A stretch of 64,000 nt of DNA, from contig NZ_FO538765.1 in NCBI RefSeq assembly GCF_000968135.1, positions 3,920,501 through 3,984,500 on the forward strand, read 5' to 3'. Position numbers and translations under genes: made by a program. Positions 36,572-45,781 of this stretch are shown piece after piece. The notes under the pieces were generated by a model that saw nothing but the letters and a program-made list of their open reading frames with translations, was not told where the DNA came from and did not search any database. Source of the DNA: Magnetospira sp. QH-2 (GTDB taxonomy: Bacteria; Pseudomonadota; Alphaproteobacteria; Rhodospirillales; Magnetospiraceae). How positions within the stretch are numbered: position 1 is the first letter of the stretch; each line of letters begins with the position of its first letter.

Positions 36572-37726
36572 ATGTCCAAAAAAGATTATTACGAACTGCT
36601 GGGCGTGGATCGCGAGGCCAACGAGTCCGAGCTCAAAAAGGCCTATCGCAAGATGGCCATGCAGTATCACCCGGACCGCAATCCGGGCGATAAGGCCGCC
36701 GAGCAGAATTTCAAGGACGTCAACGAGGCCTATGACGTGCTGAAGGACGAACAAAAGCGCGCGGCCTATGACCGGTTCGGCCACGCCGCCTTCGAACAGG
36801 GCGGACCGGGCGGTGGCGGCGGCGGCTTCCACCCCGGCGGCGCCCAGGGTTTCGGCGGGTTCGCCGATATTTTCGAGGAAATGTTCGGCAATTTCGGTGG
36901 CGCCCAGCGCGGCGGCGGGGCCCAGAACCATGGCGCCGACCTGCGCTACAACATGGAAATCAGCCTGGAAGAGGCCTACAAGGGCGCCAAAAGCACCATC
37001 CGGGTGCCCACGGCGGTGCCCTGCGAGTCCTGTGATGGCTCCGGTGCCGAAGGTGGCAAGCCGCCGGTCACCTGCACCACTTGCCAGGGTACCGGCCGGG
37101 TGCGGGCCCAATCGGGCTTTTTCACCGTCGAACGCACCTGCCCCAGCTGTCATGGCGCCGGGCGGGTGATCAAGGATCCCTGCCACACCTGCGGCGGCAC
37201 CGGACGGGTGGAAAGGGAAAAGACCCTGTCGGTGAATATTCCGGCGGGCGTTGAGGAAGGCACCCGTATCCGCCTGTCCGGCGAGGGCGAGGCAGGCATG
37301 CGCGGCGGCCCGCCGGGGGATCTCTATATTTTCCTCAGCCTCAAACCGCACCGCATCTTCCAACGCGAGGGCGCCAATATCTTCTGCCGCGTGCCCATCC
37401 CCATGACCACGGCGGCGCGCGGCGGCAGCCTCGAAGTGCCGACGGTGGACGGCGGACGGGCCCGGATTTCCATTCCCGATGGCACCCAGTCCGGCCATCA
37501 GTTCCGGCTCAAGGGCAAGGGCATGACCGTGCTGCGCTCCACGGCCCGGGGCGACATGTTCGTCCAGGCGGTGGTCGAGACCCCGGTCAACCTGTCGAAA
37601 CGCCAAAAGGAACTGCTCGACGAGTTCGAACAGGAAGCCGAAACCCGAGGCGGCGACGGCAACAACCCGGAATCCACTGGCTTTTTCAAGAAGGTCAAGG
37701 AATTATGGGATGACCTGACGGAGTAG
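36572..37726 (+). CDS. dnaJ: Chaperone protein DnaJ (Hsp40)
   Basis: 384 residues. J-domain with the HPD motif (YHPDRNPGD, residues ~31-39), Gly/Phe-rich region (~75-115), four CxxCxGxG zinc-finger repeats ([32 protein letters not shown]) and two beta-barrel substrate domains. Stimulates DnaK ATPase. Standard length and order. Confidence 0.98.
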   Translation: MSKKDYYELLGVDREANESELKKAYRKMAMQYHPDRNPGDKAAEQNFKDVNEAYDVLKDEQKRAAYDRFGHAAFEQGGPGGGGGGFHPGGAQGFGGFADIFEEMFGNFGGAQRGGGAQNHGADLRYNMEISLEEAYKGAKSTIRVPTAVPCESCDGSGAEGGKPPVTCTTCQGTGRVRAQSGFFTVERTCPSCHGAGRVIKDPCHTCGGTGRVEREKTLSVNIPAGVEEGTRIRLSGEGEAGMRGGPPGDLYIFLSLKPHRIFQREGANIFCRVPIPMTTAARGGSLEVPTVDGGRARISIPDGTQSGHQFRLKGKGMTVLRSTARGDMFVQAVVETPVNLSKRQKELLDEFEQEAETRGGDGNNPESTGFFKKVKELWDDLTE

Positions 37727-37802
37727 GAACGCTCATATAAGTTGTATTTTGGCAATCATTCCTCTAATCTTTCTGAGGGATTGATAGGAAAGGTTGCCAA
37801 TC

Positions 37803-38918
37803 ATGAAAATCGATATGCATTTCTATGGCACTTATGCCATGGCCCGCACCGCAGGTTTGACCCAAGAAGCGGCGCGAACAATCGCCTATGCATCGCAGTT
37901 CGTCGATGATTCCGCTGCCCACGAAGCCAACCACACCCAACTTAGTGATGGCGCACATATCGTCAGCGAAGTGACCGCGCATCATAGTGTCCAGGCGGTA
38001 TTGGACTATTTCGAAAGCAAGCTGGACCATGACGACGAGGATCAACGACTGATCTGGGTGCCATTCCATTTTTTGCCAGGTGGAGCTGGAATAGATTGGA
38101 CCGAGCGATTGGTTTGTACCAAAAACAGCAAGATTGCCCAACAAATGGTAGCGCATCATCTAGCCCATGCAAAATCTGATTATGCCTTGGAACTCATGGG
38201 CATCATGGCCCATGTCTACGCTGATACATTTGCCCACTATGGTTTCTCAGGTGTCAGTTCGCGACGCAACGAAGTCGATGGCGACAGTATTCGTGTTCTT
38301 AGGGGCACCGATCCCATGGAACCGACAGAAAAATCGGGATGGAAAGCAAGATTCGGCAAGCTCTTGAAGTTTCGAAATATCCGCGCGGGAATCAACGATC
38401 TGATCGAGGATGCGACGGGAGCGTTGGGCCATGGCGGGGTCATGGTCTACCCGGATATCCCCTATATTGAATGGACGTACAAAGCCGAGCAATCTGGAAA
38501 TACTCAGACACGTGATAATCTCGAGGACTTTATGGAAGCGTGCCGGGAGCTCCATGGGCGCTTCAGAAGCTTTGCCGATGGTTGTGATCCATCTTTTCAA
38601 GATAGGGCAGCCCGTGCTGAGTTCGCGGGGATGGAGCCAAAGATTCGCGAGATCCTATCCTTCGAAGGAGACACGGAACAGCGGATCGTACAGTGGCGCC
38701 AGGCGCTCAGTGATGGTTCGCTGTTTGCCCCAATTCAAGATCATGTCGCACGCTACAGACCCATGAATTGGATTGGGCAAATTGAGGATCTGAAGGCGGC
38801 AAACAGCAGTGCATCGGTTTCAGAGGCCAACATCTATCGGTTCTACCAAGCTGCCCGTCTGCATCGGACGTTCGTCCTACGCGATCTTCTTCCGAGCCAT
38901 GGTATTGTTGTCATCTGA
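37803..38918 (+). CDS. DUF6765 family protein
   Basis: 371 residues from MKIDMHFYGTYAMARTAGL. The N-terminus, the many conserved His/Asp residues (ASQFVDDS, HLAHAK, MAHVYADTFAHYGF) and the all-helical character fit DUF6765, which may share the zinc phospholipase C/P1-nuclease fold. No signal peptide. GAAAGG lies 9 bases before the ATG. It lies between dnaJ and dapB and has lower GC and more A/T-ending codons than either, so it was probably acquired. No function is known. Confidence 0.75.
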   Translation: MKIDMHFYGTYAMARTAGLTQEAARTIAYASQFVDDSAAHEANHTQLSDGAHIVSEVTAHHSVQAVLDYFESKLDHDDEDQRLIWVPFHFLPGGAGIDWTERLVCTKNSKIAQQMVAHHLAHAKSDYALELMGIMAHVYADTFAHYGFSGVSSRRNEVDGDSIRVLRGTDPMEPTEKSGWKARFGKLLKFRNIRAGINDLIEDATGALGHGGVMVYPDIPYIEWTYKAEQSGNTQTRDNLEDFMEACRELHGRFRSFADGCDPSFQDRAARAEFAGMEPKIREILSFEGDTEQRIVQWRQALSDGSLFAPIQDHVARYRPMNWIGQIEDLKAANSSASVSEANIYRFYQAARLHRTFVLRDLLPSHGIVVI

Positions 38919-39010
38919 CAACTCACCTTTGCTCAAGAACGTCTGGTCAAGTGGCCCTGGGTTCCGTATGACTTTCCCCATGATTGGTGCATGAGTCCCA
39001 GGAGAGTGGA

Positions 39011-39811
39011 ATGAAAATCGGAATTGTCGGCTGCGCGGGGCGCATGGGGCGGATGCTGGTGCAGACGGTGCTTTCCACCGAGGGCGCCGAGTTCGGCGGC
39101 GGCTCGGAGACGGCGTCCAGCCCGATGATCGGCAAGGACTGCTGCGAACTGGCCGGGCTGATGCCCTCGGGTCAGCTGGTCACCGACAATCCCCGGGAGT
39201 TATTCGAGCGGGTCGACGTGGTGATCGACTTCACCATTCCGGCGGCTACCGCCGAGCATGCCCGCATCGCCGCCGACCTCCATACGGCGCTGATCATCGG
39301 CACCACCGGCCTCGACTCGGCGCAACAGGGCCTGATCGAGGCGGCGGCGGCTCAAGCGCCCGTGGTCCAGGCGCCCAACTTCAGCCTCGGGGTTAACTTG
39401 TTGATGGCGCTGACCGAAAAGGTCGCGGCAACCTTGAACGAAGACTACGATATCGAAATCGTCGAGATGCACCACCGTCACAAGGTGGATGCCCCCTCGG
39501 GCACCGCCCTCGGTCTGGGCCTGGCGGCGGCGAAGGGACGCGGCGTGGATCTCGATACCGTGGCGCAGAAGGTACGCGACGGCCATACGGGCGCCCGCAA
39601 GAAGGGCGACATCGGCTTTGCCACCCTGCGGGGCGGCGATGTGGTGGGCGATCACACCGCTATGTTCGCCGGCGAGATGGAAAGCGTCATGCTGACCCAC
39701 CAGGCCCGCTCAAGGGCCGTTTTCGCCCGGGGTGCCGTTCATGCGGCCCTGTGGACCGGGGGAAAGGCGGCCGGTCTGTACAGTATGCAAGATGTCCTGA
39801 ACTTGGACTAA
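39011..39811 (+). CDS. dapB: 4-hydroxy-tetrahydrodipicolinate reductase
   Basis: 266 residues from MKIGIVGCAGRMGRM (NAD(P)-binding loop), with the catalytic EMHHRHKVDAPSGTAL and C-terminal HQARSRAVFARGAVHAALW. Acts in the lysine/diaminopimelate pathway. AGGAGAGTGGA precedes the ATG. Convergent with ada; their stops overlap by 4 bases. Confidence 0.97.
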   Translation: MKIGIVGCAGRMGRMLVQTVLSTEGAEFGGGSETASSPMIGKDCCELAGLMPSGQLVTDNPRELFERVDVVIDFTIPAATAEHARIAADLHTALIIGTTGLDSAQQGLIEAAAAQAPVVQAPNFSLGVNLLMALTEKVAATLNEDYDIEIVEMHHRHKVDAPSGTALGLGLAAAKGRGVDLDTVAQKVRDGHTGARKKGDIGFATLRGGDVVGDHTAMFAGEMESVMLTHQARSRAVFARGAVHAALWTGGKAAGLYSMQDVLNLD

Positions 39812-40674
39812 AGCCTTTCGCGCGTCTCGGCCCGTCCGGCCTCCCATCCCAACATCGCCGCGCGCCGGGTGGTGCCATAGGCATAGGGCGCGAAAGCGAC
39901 GTTGCGGCGTAGCTTGGGGATCACCGCGTGGCAGGGAATGAGAAAAGCCACCGGATTGGCATTCAGCGCGCTGCCCACGGCCCGCGCGGCTTTCGGATGG
40001 CCAATGCCCTGGCTGATTTGGGCATAGGTCGCCACCCGACCCAGGGGGAGCTGTAAGATCGCCTCCCAGACCTTGATCTGAAAATTGGTCCCGGTGACAT
40101 GCAAAGGCAGCGGATCCTCCATGTCGCCGTCGCCGAACACCCGGTCGCGGAAAGGGGCGGTAACCGTGGGATCCTCGATCAACCGGGCCGCCGGCCAGCG
40201 ACGGGTCAGATCCGCCACCTTTTCATCATCCTTCTCGTCATCACAGAAAGACAGTCGGCAGATACCGCGATCGGTGACGCCGAGCAGCACCTGGCCAAAG
40301 GGGCTTTCATGGAAGCCATAGCAGATCTCCATGCCCGCGCCGCGTCGTTTGACATCGCCCGGGGTCACCGCATCATAGGAAACGAACAGATCATGCAGGC
40401 GTCCCGGACCCGACAGGCCGGTTTCCAGCGCCACATCCAGCACCGAGGCGCTTTCTTCCAACATGGCCCGGGCGTGATCCAGGGTCAGATAACCCATGAA
40501 GCGTTTCGGGCTGACTCCGGCCCAGCAGGTGAACAAGCGCTGGAAATGATAGGGACTGAGATGCACCACCCGGGCGAGCTCCTCCAGATCCGGCTGGTCG
40601 CGCCAATGGGTCTCGATATGGCGGATGGCGGTGGCGATGCGTTCGTAGTCCCGGCTCGGTTCGCTGTAATCCAC
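39808..40674 (-). CDS. ada: Ada-like AraC regulator/O6-methylguanine-DNA methyltransferase
   Basis: About 288 residues from a GTG (VDYSEPSRDYERIATAI) with GGAG upstream, directly after the stop of a DUF1127 micro-gene. AraC-type helix-turn-helix (residues ~10-100, HLSPYHFQRLFTCWAGVSPKRF) followed by the alkyltransferase domain with the acceptor cysteine in FLIPCHAVI. The Ada N-terminal zinc/phosphotriester domain is absent. It repairs O6-alkylguanine and may regulate genes. The frame is open 42 codons upstream, but that part overlaps the DUF1127 gene. Confidence 0.88.
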   Translation of the reverse strand: MDYSEPSRDYERIATAIRHIETHWRDQPDLEELARVVHLSPYHFQRLFTCWAGVSPKRFMGYLTLDHARAMLEESASVLDVALETGLSGPGRLHDLFVSYDAVTPGDVKRRGAGMEICYGFHESPFGQVLLGVTDRGICRLSFCDDEKDDEKVADLTRRWPAARLIEDPTVTAPFRDRVFGDGDMEDPLPLHVTGTNFQIKVWEAILQLPLGRVATYAQISQGIGHPKAARAVGSALNANPVAFLIPCHAVIPKLRRNVAFAPYAYGTTRRAAMLGWEAGRAETRERL

Positions 40675-40676
40675 GA

Positions 40677-40847
40677 TCAGCTCCGCCAAAACGACTTTGC
40701 GGCTTCGCGCTCGATGGTCTGACGGGTGATGCCCATGTCCTTCAGACTGCGACTGTCCATTTCTTGTAGTTGTCGCAGCGATTGTCGGCGATGCCGCCAT
40801 TGGTCATATCGCGCCACCATTTGGAATATCCACGGAATCACAGCCAT
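40677..40847 (-). CDS. DUF1127 small protein
   Basis: 56 residues beginning MAVIPWIFQMVARYDQWRH, with the DUF1127 core RRQSLRQLQEMDSRSLKDMGITRQ. Strong AGAGGAGG ribosome site 6 bases before the ATG. DUF1127 proteins are short, Arg-rich, and implicated in RNA or phosphate metabolism in alphaproteobacteria. It sits between the epimerase (16 bases upstream) and ada (2 bases downstream), so it is likely cotranscribed. Confidence 0.85.
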   Translation of the reverse strand: MAVIPWIFQMVARYDQWRHRRQSLRQLQEMDSRSLKDMGITRQTIEREAAKSFWRS

Positions 40848-40862
40848 GCGCGGCCTCCTCTT

Positions 40863-42050
40863 TCATCGTTCAGAAAAGGGTAGGACGCTTGTGGGCGGCA
40901 ATCCACCCGGATCTTGCGCTTGATCAGATCGTTTGTGTCCAACGGGTCCAGCTGGACCCGACGCGCGCGAGACCTTGATCATCCGCATGGGCTGTTTCTG
41001 ACGATCCGCCATTTCGGCCATCTGGCGGCGGATCGCACCGCGCCAGTCCATATGCGGATCGTAGCCCAACATCTGTTTGGCCTTGTCATTGTCGACCTTG
41101 AAATCCCTGAGCAGATGAATGATGGCGCGGGAAACCAGCGGATCCCAGGGCGTAACCCGGGACAGGGCCTCCATGGCCGCGGCAAAAGGATGGGCGACGC
41201 AGAACGGCACCGAGAACCAGGGTTTGGGCAGATCGAACTCTTCATGCAGGAAAGTGATGACTTCGCGCGCCGTGGGCACCGTGGGGCCAACGGCGTTGAA
41301 TCCCTGGTATCCACTCGGTAAGGGCGTTTCCAGGGCGGCCCGCAATGCCCGACCAATATCCTCCCCGTCGATCAGCGGCAACGGGGTGCGGCCGCCCGCC
41401 ACCCAGGGCACCAATCTGGTTTTCAATCGCGGGACAAGGATCGGCAGGAGACCGAGGCCGTAGTTTTCGCCGACGAAAAGACCGAGACGCATGGAAACAC
41501 ACCGGTCCAGGCCGTCCTGTGCCGCCTCTCGCAAGGCCTCTTCGATGGTGACCACATTATCCAGGTGTGGCCAGAATCCGGTTACGCGGCCTGCTTGGTT
41601 GGCGTCGGTACCCTGTCCGGGCCGCGCGGCGCCCGTGGAACTGACGAACACGAACCGTGAGACCCGGCCCCGACGGGCCTCTTCGATCAGGCTCAAGGAA
41701 GGTTCGCGGAATAATCTGGCCGAGCGTCGCTGATGGCCATACAGGGAGGACCAGGCCGCCGCGTGGATCAGACCGTCAGCGCGGTTGGCCAAAGCGCGGC
41801 AATAGGCGGAATCGCGCAGGTCCCCGGCCATCACCTCGCCGGAGAAACCGGGCGGCAGCCGGGCCGGATCGCGGCAGGCAGCGATCACTTCCCAAGGACC
41901 ATCGGCCAAGGCTTGCAAAGTATGGCCGCCAACAAAACCCGTGGCGCCGGTGACCACAACGGTATTCAAAGCCTCCTCGCCTTGCGGATCGGCCTTGGTG
42001 ACCGCCGCCCCGGTCCCGGCTGATCCATCGAATGTCCTGGTCTGTACCAT
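40863..42050 (-). CDS. NAD(P)-dependent epimerase/dehydratase family protein
   Basis: 395 residues. Extended short-chain dehydrogenase fold: cofactor loop TGATGFVGG near residue 35, SSTGA around 140, and a C-terminal substrate domain. The usual YxxxK is not obvious at the expected place (GFWPHLDNVV lies there), so the catalytic competence is uncertain. The last ~30 residues are encoded by a remnant of the TA-flanked repeat, an acquired C-terminus. GGAGGGAAACA precedes the ATG. Substrate unknown. Confidence 0.78.
   Translation of the reverse strand: MVQTRTFDGSAGTGAAVTKADPQGEEALNTVVVTGATGFVGGHTLQALADGPWEVIAACRDPARLPPGFSGEVMAGDLRDSAYCRALANRADGLIHAAAWSSLYGHQRRSARLFREPSLSLIEEARRGRVSRFVFVSSTGAARPGQGTDANQAGRVTGFWPHLDNVVTIEEALREAAQDGLDRCVSMRLGLFVGENYGLGLLPILVPRLKTRLVPWVAGGRTPLPLIDGEDIGRALRAALETPLPSGYQGFNAVGPTVPTAREVITFLHEEFDLPKPWFSVPFCVAHPFAAAMEALSRVTPWDPLVSRAIIHLLRDFKVDNDKAKQMLGYDPHMDWRGAIRRQMAEMADRQKQPMRMIKVSRASGPAGPVGHKRSDQAQDPGGLPPTSVLPFSER
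40930..40972 (-). repeat. Half-remnant of the bi-palindromic element, copy E
   Basis: Retains the first hairpin in degenerate form (GTGTC-like arm, CGGGTCCAGCTGGACCCG core, ACGCGCGCG arm). It lies within the 3' end of the epimerase gene. Confidence 0.65.
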
Positions 42051-42191
42051 TGTTTCCCTCCACGGACGCGATCAATCCCCAGATCATAAGACAGCCGTCT
42101 GACTTTTACCAGGGCAAACCCAGGCGCAGCTCTTGAAGCGAGACAGACAAAAATCATATCAATGGCTTATCGGGATTTTGGCGCAGATGGC

Positions 42192-42620
42192 TCAATGCCG
42201 TTGAAAAATCCTGGCCTTTCCGTCCCTGTCAAAAAGGATGGTGGCATAGGGGTCCTTGGCACCATCGGGCATTTCCATGCCGGGGGATCCGGCGGGCATA
42301 CCCGGTACCGCGAGACCGCGGGCACGGGGCCTTTCACTCAACAGCCGGTCCACATCCTCGGGCGGTACATGGCCTTCGAGCACATAGCCGTCGACCATGG
42401 CCGTATGGCAGGACTGCATTTCTTCCGGCACCCCGGCCATTTGTTTGATCAGGTCCAGATCGTCCCGATCCACCACCGAGACGCTATGGCCCTTGTCACG
42501 CATGATCTCTACCCAGGCCCCGCAGCAGCCGCAGGTGGGCGACTTAAATACCTGGATATCGGCGGCCTGGGCGGAAAGGGCAAATAACGGGAGAAGAAAC
42601 AGGGCCAGTATGCGGAACAT
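42192..42620 (-). CDS. DUF411 periplasmic metal-binding protein
   Basis: 142 residues. Signal peptide (1-20, ending SAQAA), then a thioredoxin-like DUF411 domain with CGCCG at Cys30/32/33, SCHTA and GHVPPEDVDRLL. DUF411 proteins are often linked with copper handling. The Met-rich C-terminal tail (MPAGSPGMEMPDG) would also bind metal. It stands alone between the epimerase and the EamA gene. Confidence 0.88.
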   Translation of the reverse strand: MFRILALFLLPLFALSAQAADIQVFKSPTCGCCGAWVEIMRDKGHSVSVVDRDDLDLIKQMAGVPEEMQSCHTAMVDGYVLEGHVPPEDVDRLLSERPRARGLAVPGMPAGSPGMEMPDGAKDPYATILFDRDGKARIFQRH

Positions 42621-42681
42621 CGGGATCCCTCCTGGGAGAATCAGACCCCAAGTATAGCGCCAATTGAGGCAGTTTTGTGAC

Positions 42682-43599
42682 CTATCGGGCCAAAATGATC
42701 CCGCGCGGCAGCCGGATCACCCCCTCAAGGATCGCCACTCCCAGCAGCACCATGGCAAAACCCAGGCCCTGAACCATGGACAGTGTCTCGCCCAGCACCG
42801 CCCAGGCCACGACCATGGTGACCGCCGGTCCGGCCAGGGAAATCAGGCTCGCCCGCCCGGCCCCCAAGCGACGAATGCCTTCGTATAGCAAGAAGATGGG
42901 CACCACGGTGGAAACGATGACAATGGCCGCCAACCAGCCGCCAGAGGTCCAATCCAGGCTCAGATCCGCCCACTCCAGGGTCACGGCGGCATAGATCACC
43001 ACGCCGATCATGGAACTGGTATTGGCGGCAAAGGTAAAGCGGGCCGAGCCGGTGCGGCGCATGATCCGCTGTCCGGCAACCAAATACAGGGCGTAGCTCA
43101 AGGCCGACAGAAACGACCAGCCAATCCCGCTCCACAACAGGCTATCCGCATCCAGCCCGCCGGGCGCCAGAACCACCAACAATCCGGCATAGGAAACCGC
43201 GAAGGCCACCAGCTGTCGGCCCGATGGCCGTTGCCGGTCCATGGCAGCATTGATCAGCACGATAAACAGCGGAAAGGTAAACAAGACAATGCGCGACAAT
43301 CCGGCACCGAGCCGGTCGATGGCGGTAAAATCGGCAATGGTGGCGATCAGGAACAGGCCCCCGGCAGCGAAGCAGTCGCGCCATTCCCGCCAGCCCATGC
43401 CCAACGGATTACCCTCGCCGCGCACCGCCGCTCCGGCCCAGAACAACGGCCAGGCCCAGACCAGACGCAAGGTCACCAGGGCCCCCACCGACAGTCCGGC
43501 GGCCAGCGCCAGCTTGGCAAAGATGCCCTTGAGCGCCAAACCTAAAGTCGCCGCCAATACCATCATCAATGCCGCGTTGTCGCGTTGGCTGGGAGTCAT
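42682..43599 (-). CDS. EamA/DMT-family transporter
   Basis: About 305 residues from MTPSQRDNAALMM. Ten predicted transmembrane helices in two five-helix EamA repeats. Inner-membrane metabolite exporter; substrate unknown. Divergent from a LysR regulator across ~105 bases, which suggests that regulator controls it. Confidence 0.9.
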   Translation of the reverse strand: MTPSQRDNAALMMVLAATLGLALKGIFAKLALAAGLSVGALVTLRLVWAWPLFWAGAAVRGEGNPLGMGWREWRDCFAAGGLFLIATIADFTAIDRLGAGLSRIVLFTFPLFIVLINAAMDRQRPSGRQLVAFAVSYAGLLVVLAPGGLDADSLLWSGIGWSFLSALSYALYLVAGQRIMRRTGSARFTFAANTSSMIGVVIYAAVTLEWADLSLDWTSGGWLAAIVIVSTVVPIFLLYEGIRRLGAGRASLISLAGPAVTMVVAWAVLGETLSMVQGLGFAMVLLGVAILEGVIRLPRGIILAR

Positions 43600-43704
43600 G
43601 ACTCTCGTTCCTTGTTTTACGCCAGTCAAACTGCCCCTTGCTAAGCTCTTAAACAATTCGAATTACCAACTAACGGATATAACATTTTCTGATATCATGG
43701 GCCC

Positions 43705-44616
43705 ATGGATCTAAAACAACTGAAGGCCTTTCTGCATGTGGCGGAACTGGGCAGCCTGAGCCGGGCCGCCGAGCGGTTGCATGTGACCCAGCCCGCCCTG
43801 AGCCGTCAGATCCGGTTGTTGGAAGAGGACCTGGGCACTCGACTGCTCACCCGCACCGGGCGCGGTGCCCTGCCCACCGAGGCCGGACAGCTGCTGGAAT
43901 CCCGTGCCCGCCCGCTGGTGGCGGAGCTTCAGGCCATGGCGGGTGAGGTGGCCCAATTGGAAACCCGCGTGGCCGGAGAGGTAGACCTGGCCATTCCGCC
44001 AACCCTGGCCGATACGACCATGGCGGAGCTATTGCGCGATTTCCATGTCTCCTATCCGGAAGTCAAAGTACGGGTGGTCGTTGCCCTGTCCGGTGCTATT
44101 CATGAGGCTCTGCTCAGGGGGCGGGTTGACCTGGGGGTGCTGTACCATCCGTTGCGCAGCGCCAACCTGGGGGCCGAGGATCTTTGGGCCGAGGATCTGG
44201 ATCTGGTGGCTCCGGCGCAGTTGAATTTTCATCCCGACAGACCGGTAACGCTGGCGGAAATCGCCGCTCATCCGCTGGTGCTGCCCGGCGCCCGCCACGG
44301 GTTGCGCGTGATCATCGAGGCGGCGGCGGTGCGTCGCGGTTTAACCCTGCAAGTGGCCATGGAAGTGGAAAGTCTGCGCATGCAGTTGGAGATGGTCCGC
44401 TTGGGCCTGGGCTGTTCATTTCTACCCCGCCGAGCCTTTGCCGATGACCTGGCCGCCGGACGGGTTTCCGGCGCGCCGGTGATCGATCCGCCACTGCGCC
44501 GCACCGCCGTGCTCGCCTGGCCCGCCGACCGCCGACGCAGCCATGCCGCCCAAGCCCTGACCGACATGATCCGCGACGGTCGTGATCGTTGGATGGAGCC
44601 GGAAAGGAAAGCCTGA
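43705..44616 (+). CDS. LysR-family transcriptional regulator
   Basis: 303 residues. Winged helix-turn-helix at 1-60 (FLHVAELGSLSRAAERLHVTQPALSRQIRLLEEDLG), then the periplasmic-binding-like effector domain. Faces the EamA gene; GATAT and GATATC boxes around 43676-43696 are a possible operator near its own start. Its 3' end borders the displaced toxin module of locus 2. Confidence 0.93.
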   Translation: MDLKQLKAFLHVAELGSLSRAAERLHVTQPALSRQIRLLEEDLGTRLLTRTGRGALPTEAGQLLESRARPLVAELQAMAGEVAQLETRVAGEVDLAIPPTLADTTMAELLRDFHVSYPEVKVRVVVALSGAIHEALLRGRVDLGVLYHPLRSANLGAEDLWAEDLDLVAPAQLNFHPDRPVTLAEIAAHPLVLPGARHGLRVIIEAAAVRRGLTLQVAMEVESLRMQLEMVRLGLGCSFLPRRAFADDLAAGRVSGAPVIDPPLRRTAVLAWPADRRRSHAAQALTDMIRDGRDRWMEPERKA

Positions 44617-45722
44617 ACAACGGATTCCCTCCTCGTCGCGACCGGCCCCCAGGGCGGCGAGCCCGGCGGCGGAGTTGAACTGGATGATCTTGCGCAGGGC
44701 CGGATTACCGTTGACCGCCGCCCGGATGGCCCTGGCGGTGTTAGGCGCACGGTTTTCAGATAAGCCGGGTCGGCCATATAGGCGCGGATGGCCTCGGTCA
44801 GCAGTTCCCGGGGCGGATCGTCACCGTCGTAGCCGTGCCGTTCCGGGGTGAAGCGGGGCTGGCCAGGAGCCAGGAGTTCCCCCGCCCGCTGGGGCGCGTT
44901 GAGGGTGTGATACAGCCCCTCCAATTCGTCCTCCAGGCCGGTGACGGGGATCTCCCCCGCCGCCTGGTCGATCACATGGCCCACTTCGTGGGCGTAGACC
45001 TTGGGGAGGTCTTCGGGGAGAAGCTCCTTGGCTATTTTGACTTGGGTGGGTTGCTTGGTGAACCGGTTGTACGATGTCTCACCCCAAGCCCCTTCGATCT
45101 CGGATGACGGGACGCCCACAGCGTCTCTGCCAGTTCCTTCCTTTGCGATGGGGTTAAGTTCCTCTGGCGGGAGGGCTTGGTCCATTCCGCCAACCACTTT
45201 TCGGCCCACAGTTCGTCCTCCGACTTGGAGGGGCCGTCCGTCGATGTCTCGGGTGAGTCGTCCTTGCTCATCGGTCTTGGCTCCATTGGGGTAGTCGGCC
45301 TCGAAGGGACGCGTTGTCCCACTGGGGGGATTATAGATGTTCGGGCGGTTTTGTGCAAGGGAGTTACTCTGCTTGGTACGACCTTGAGGCGCATTGGCGA
45401 GGGCATTCCTGAGGCCCTTGTTGGCCTGTTTGGCCGCCGCGCCGAGGCCGGGGATCGTCGCGACGGCGGTCACGCCTCCCTGGATCCAGTCGCCCTTCTT
45501 GAAATCATGCAGGGCCTCGTTGACCGCCGTGGCGACTCCTGCGGGGGTGAAGTCGACTAGGGGTAAAGGATTTTTACCGCTGCCATCCGATCGACCGACG
45601 ATCCGGTCGGCCAGATCCCGGGCCTGATGCTTGTCCAACCCGGCCTTCATGGACAGATCCATGAGCCCGGCATGCCATTTCTCGCGCAGGTTCGGATTGC
45701 CGCCGCGCCGTTCGGCCTGCAT
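44617..45722 (-). pseudogene. Displaced metallopeptidase toxin module (locus 2), frameshifted
   Basis: Starts at the locus-2 junction (MQAERRGGNP, then NLREKWHAGLMDL). It has a pretoxin-like helical part, an EADYPNGAKTDEQGRL beta segment, and a zincin domain with HEXXH (VYAHEVGHVIDQ) and LLTEAIRAYMADPAYLKTV. A one-base loss near 44745 throws off the frame; the correct continuation (NTARAIRAAVNGNPALRKII, then QFNSAAGLAALGAG) is in the next frame up to the lysR 3' end. It resembles the metallopeptidase tips of polymorphic toxins. No immunity gene lies beside it. Confidence 0.75.
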
Positions 45723-45746
45723 GGCCGCATCGGCCTCCCAAAACCC

Positions 45747-45775
45747 TTGCACCTGGCTCGGCAATGCCGGACAAT
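45747..45775 (+). promoter_or_regulatory. Promoter of the first Sel1-repeat gene, apparently leaderless
   Basis: TTGCAC (45747-45752), 17 bases, GACAAT (45770-45775). The ATG at 45782 is 7 bases after the -10 box, so the mRNA would begin at or next to the start codon. Confidence 0.5.
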
Positions 45776-45781
45776 AAACCC

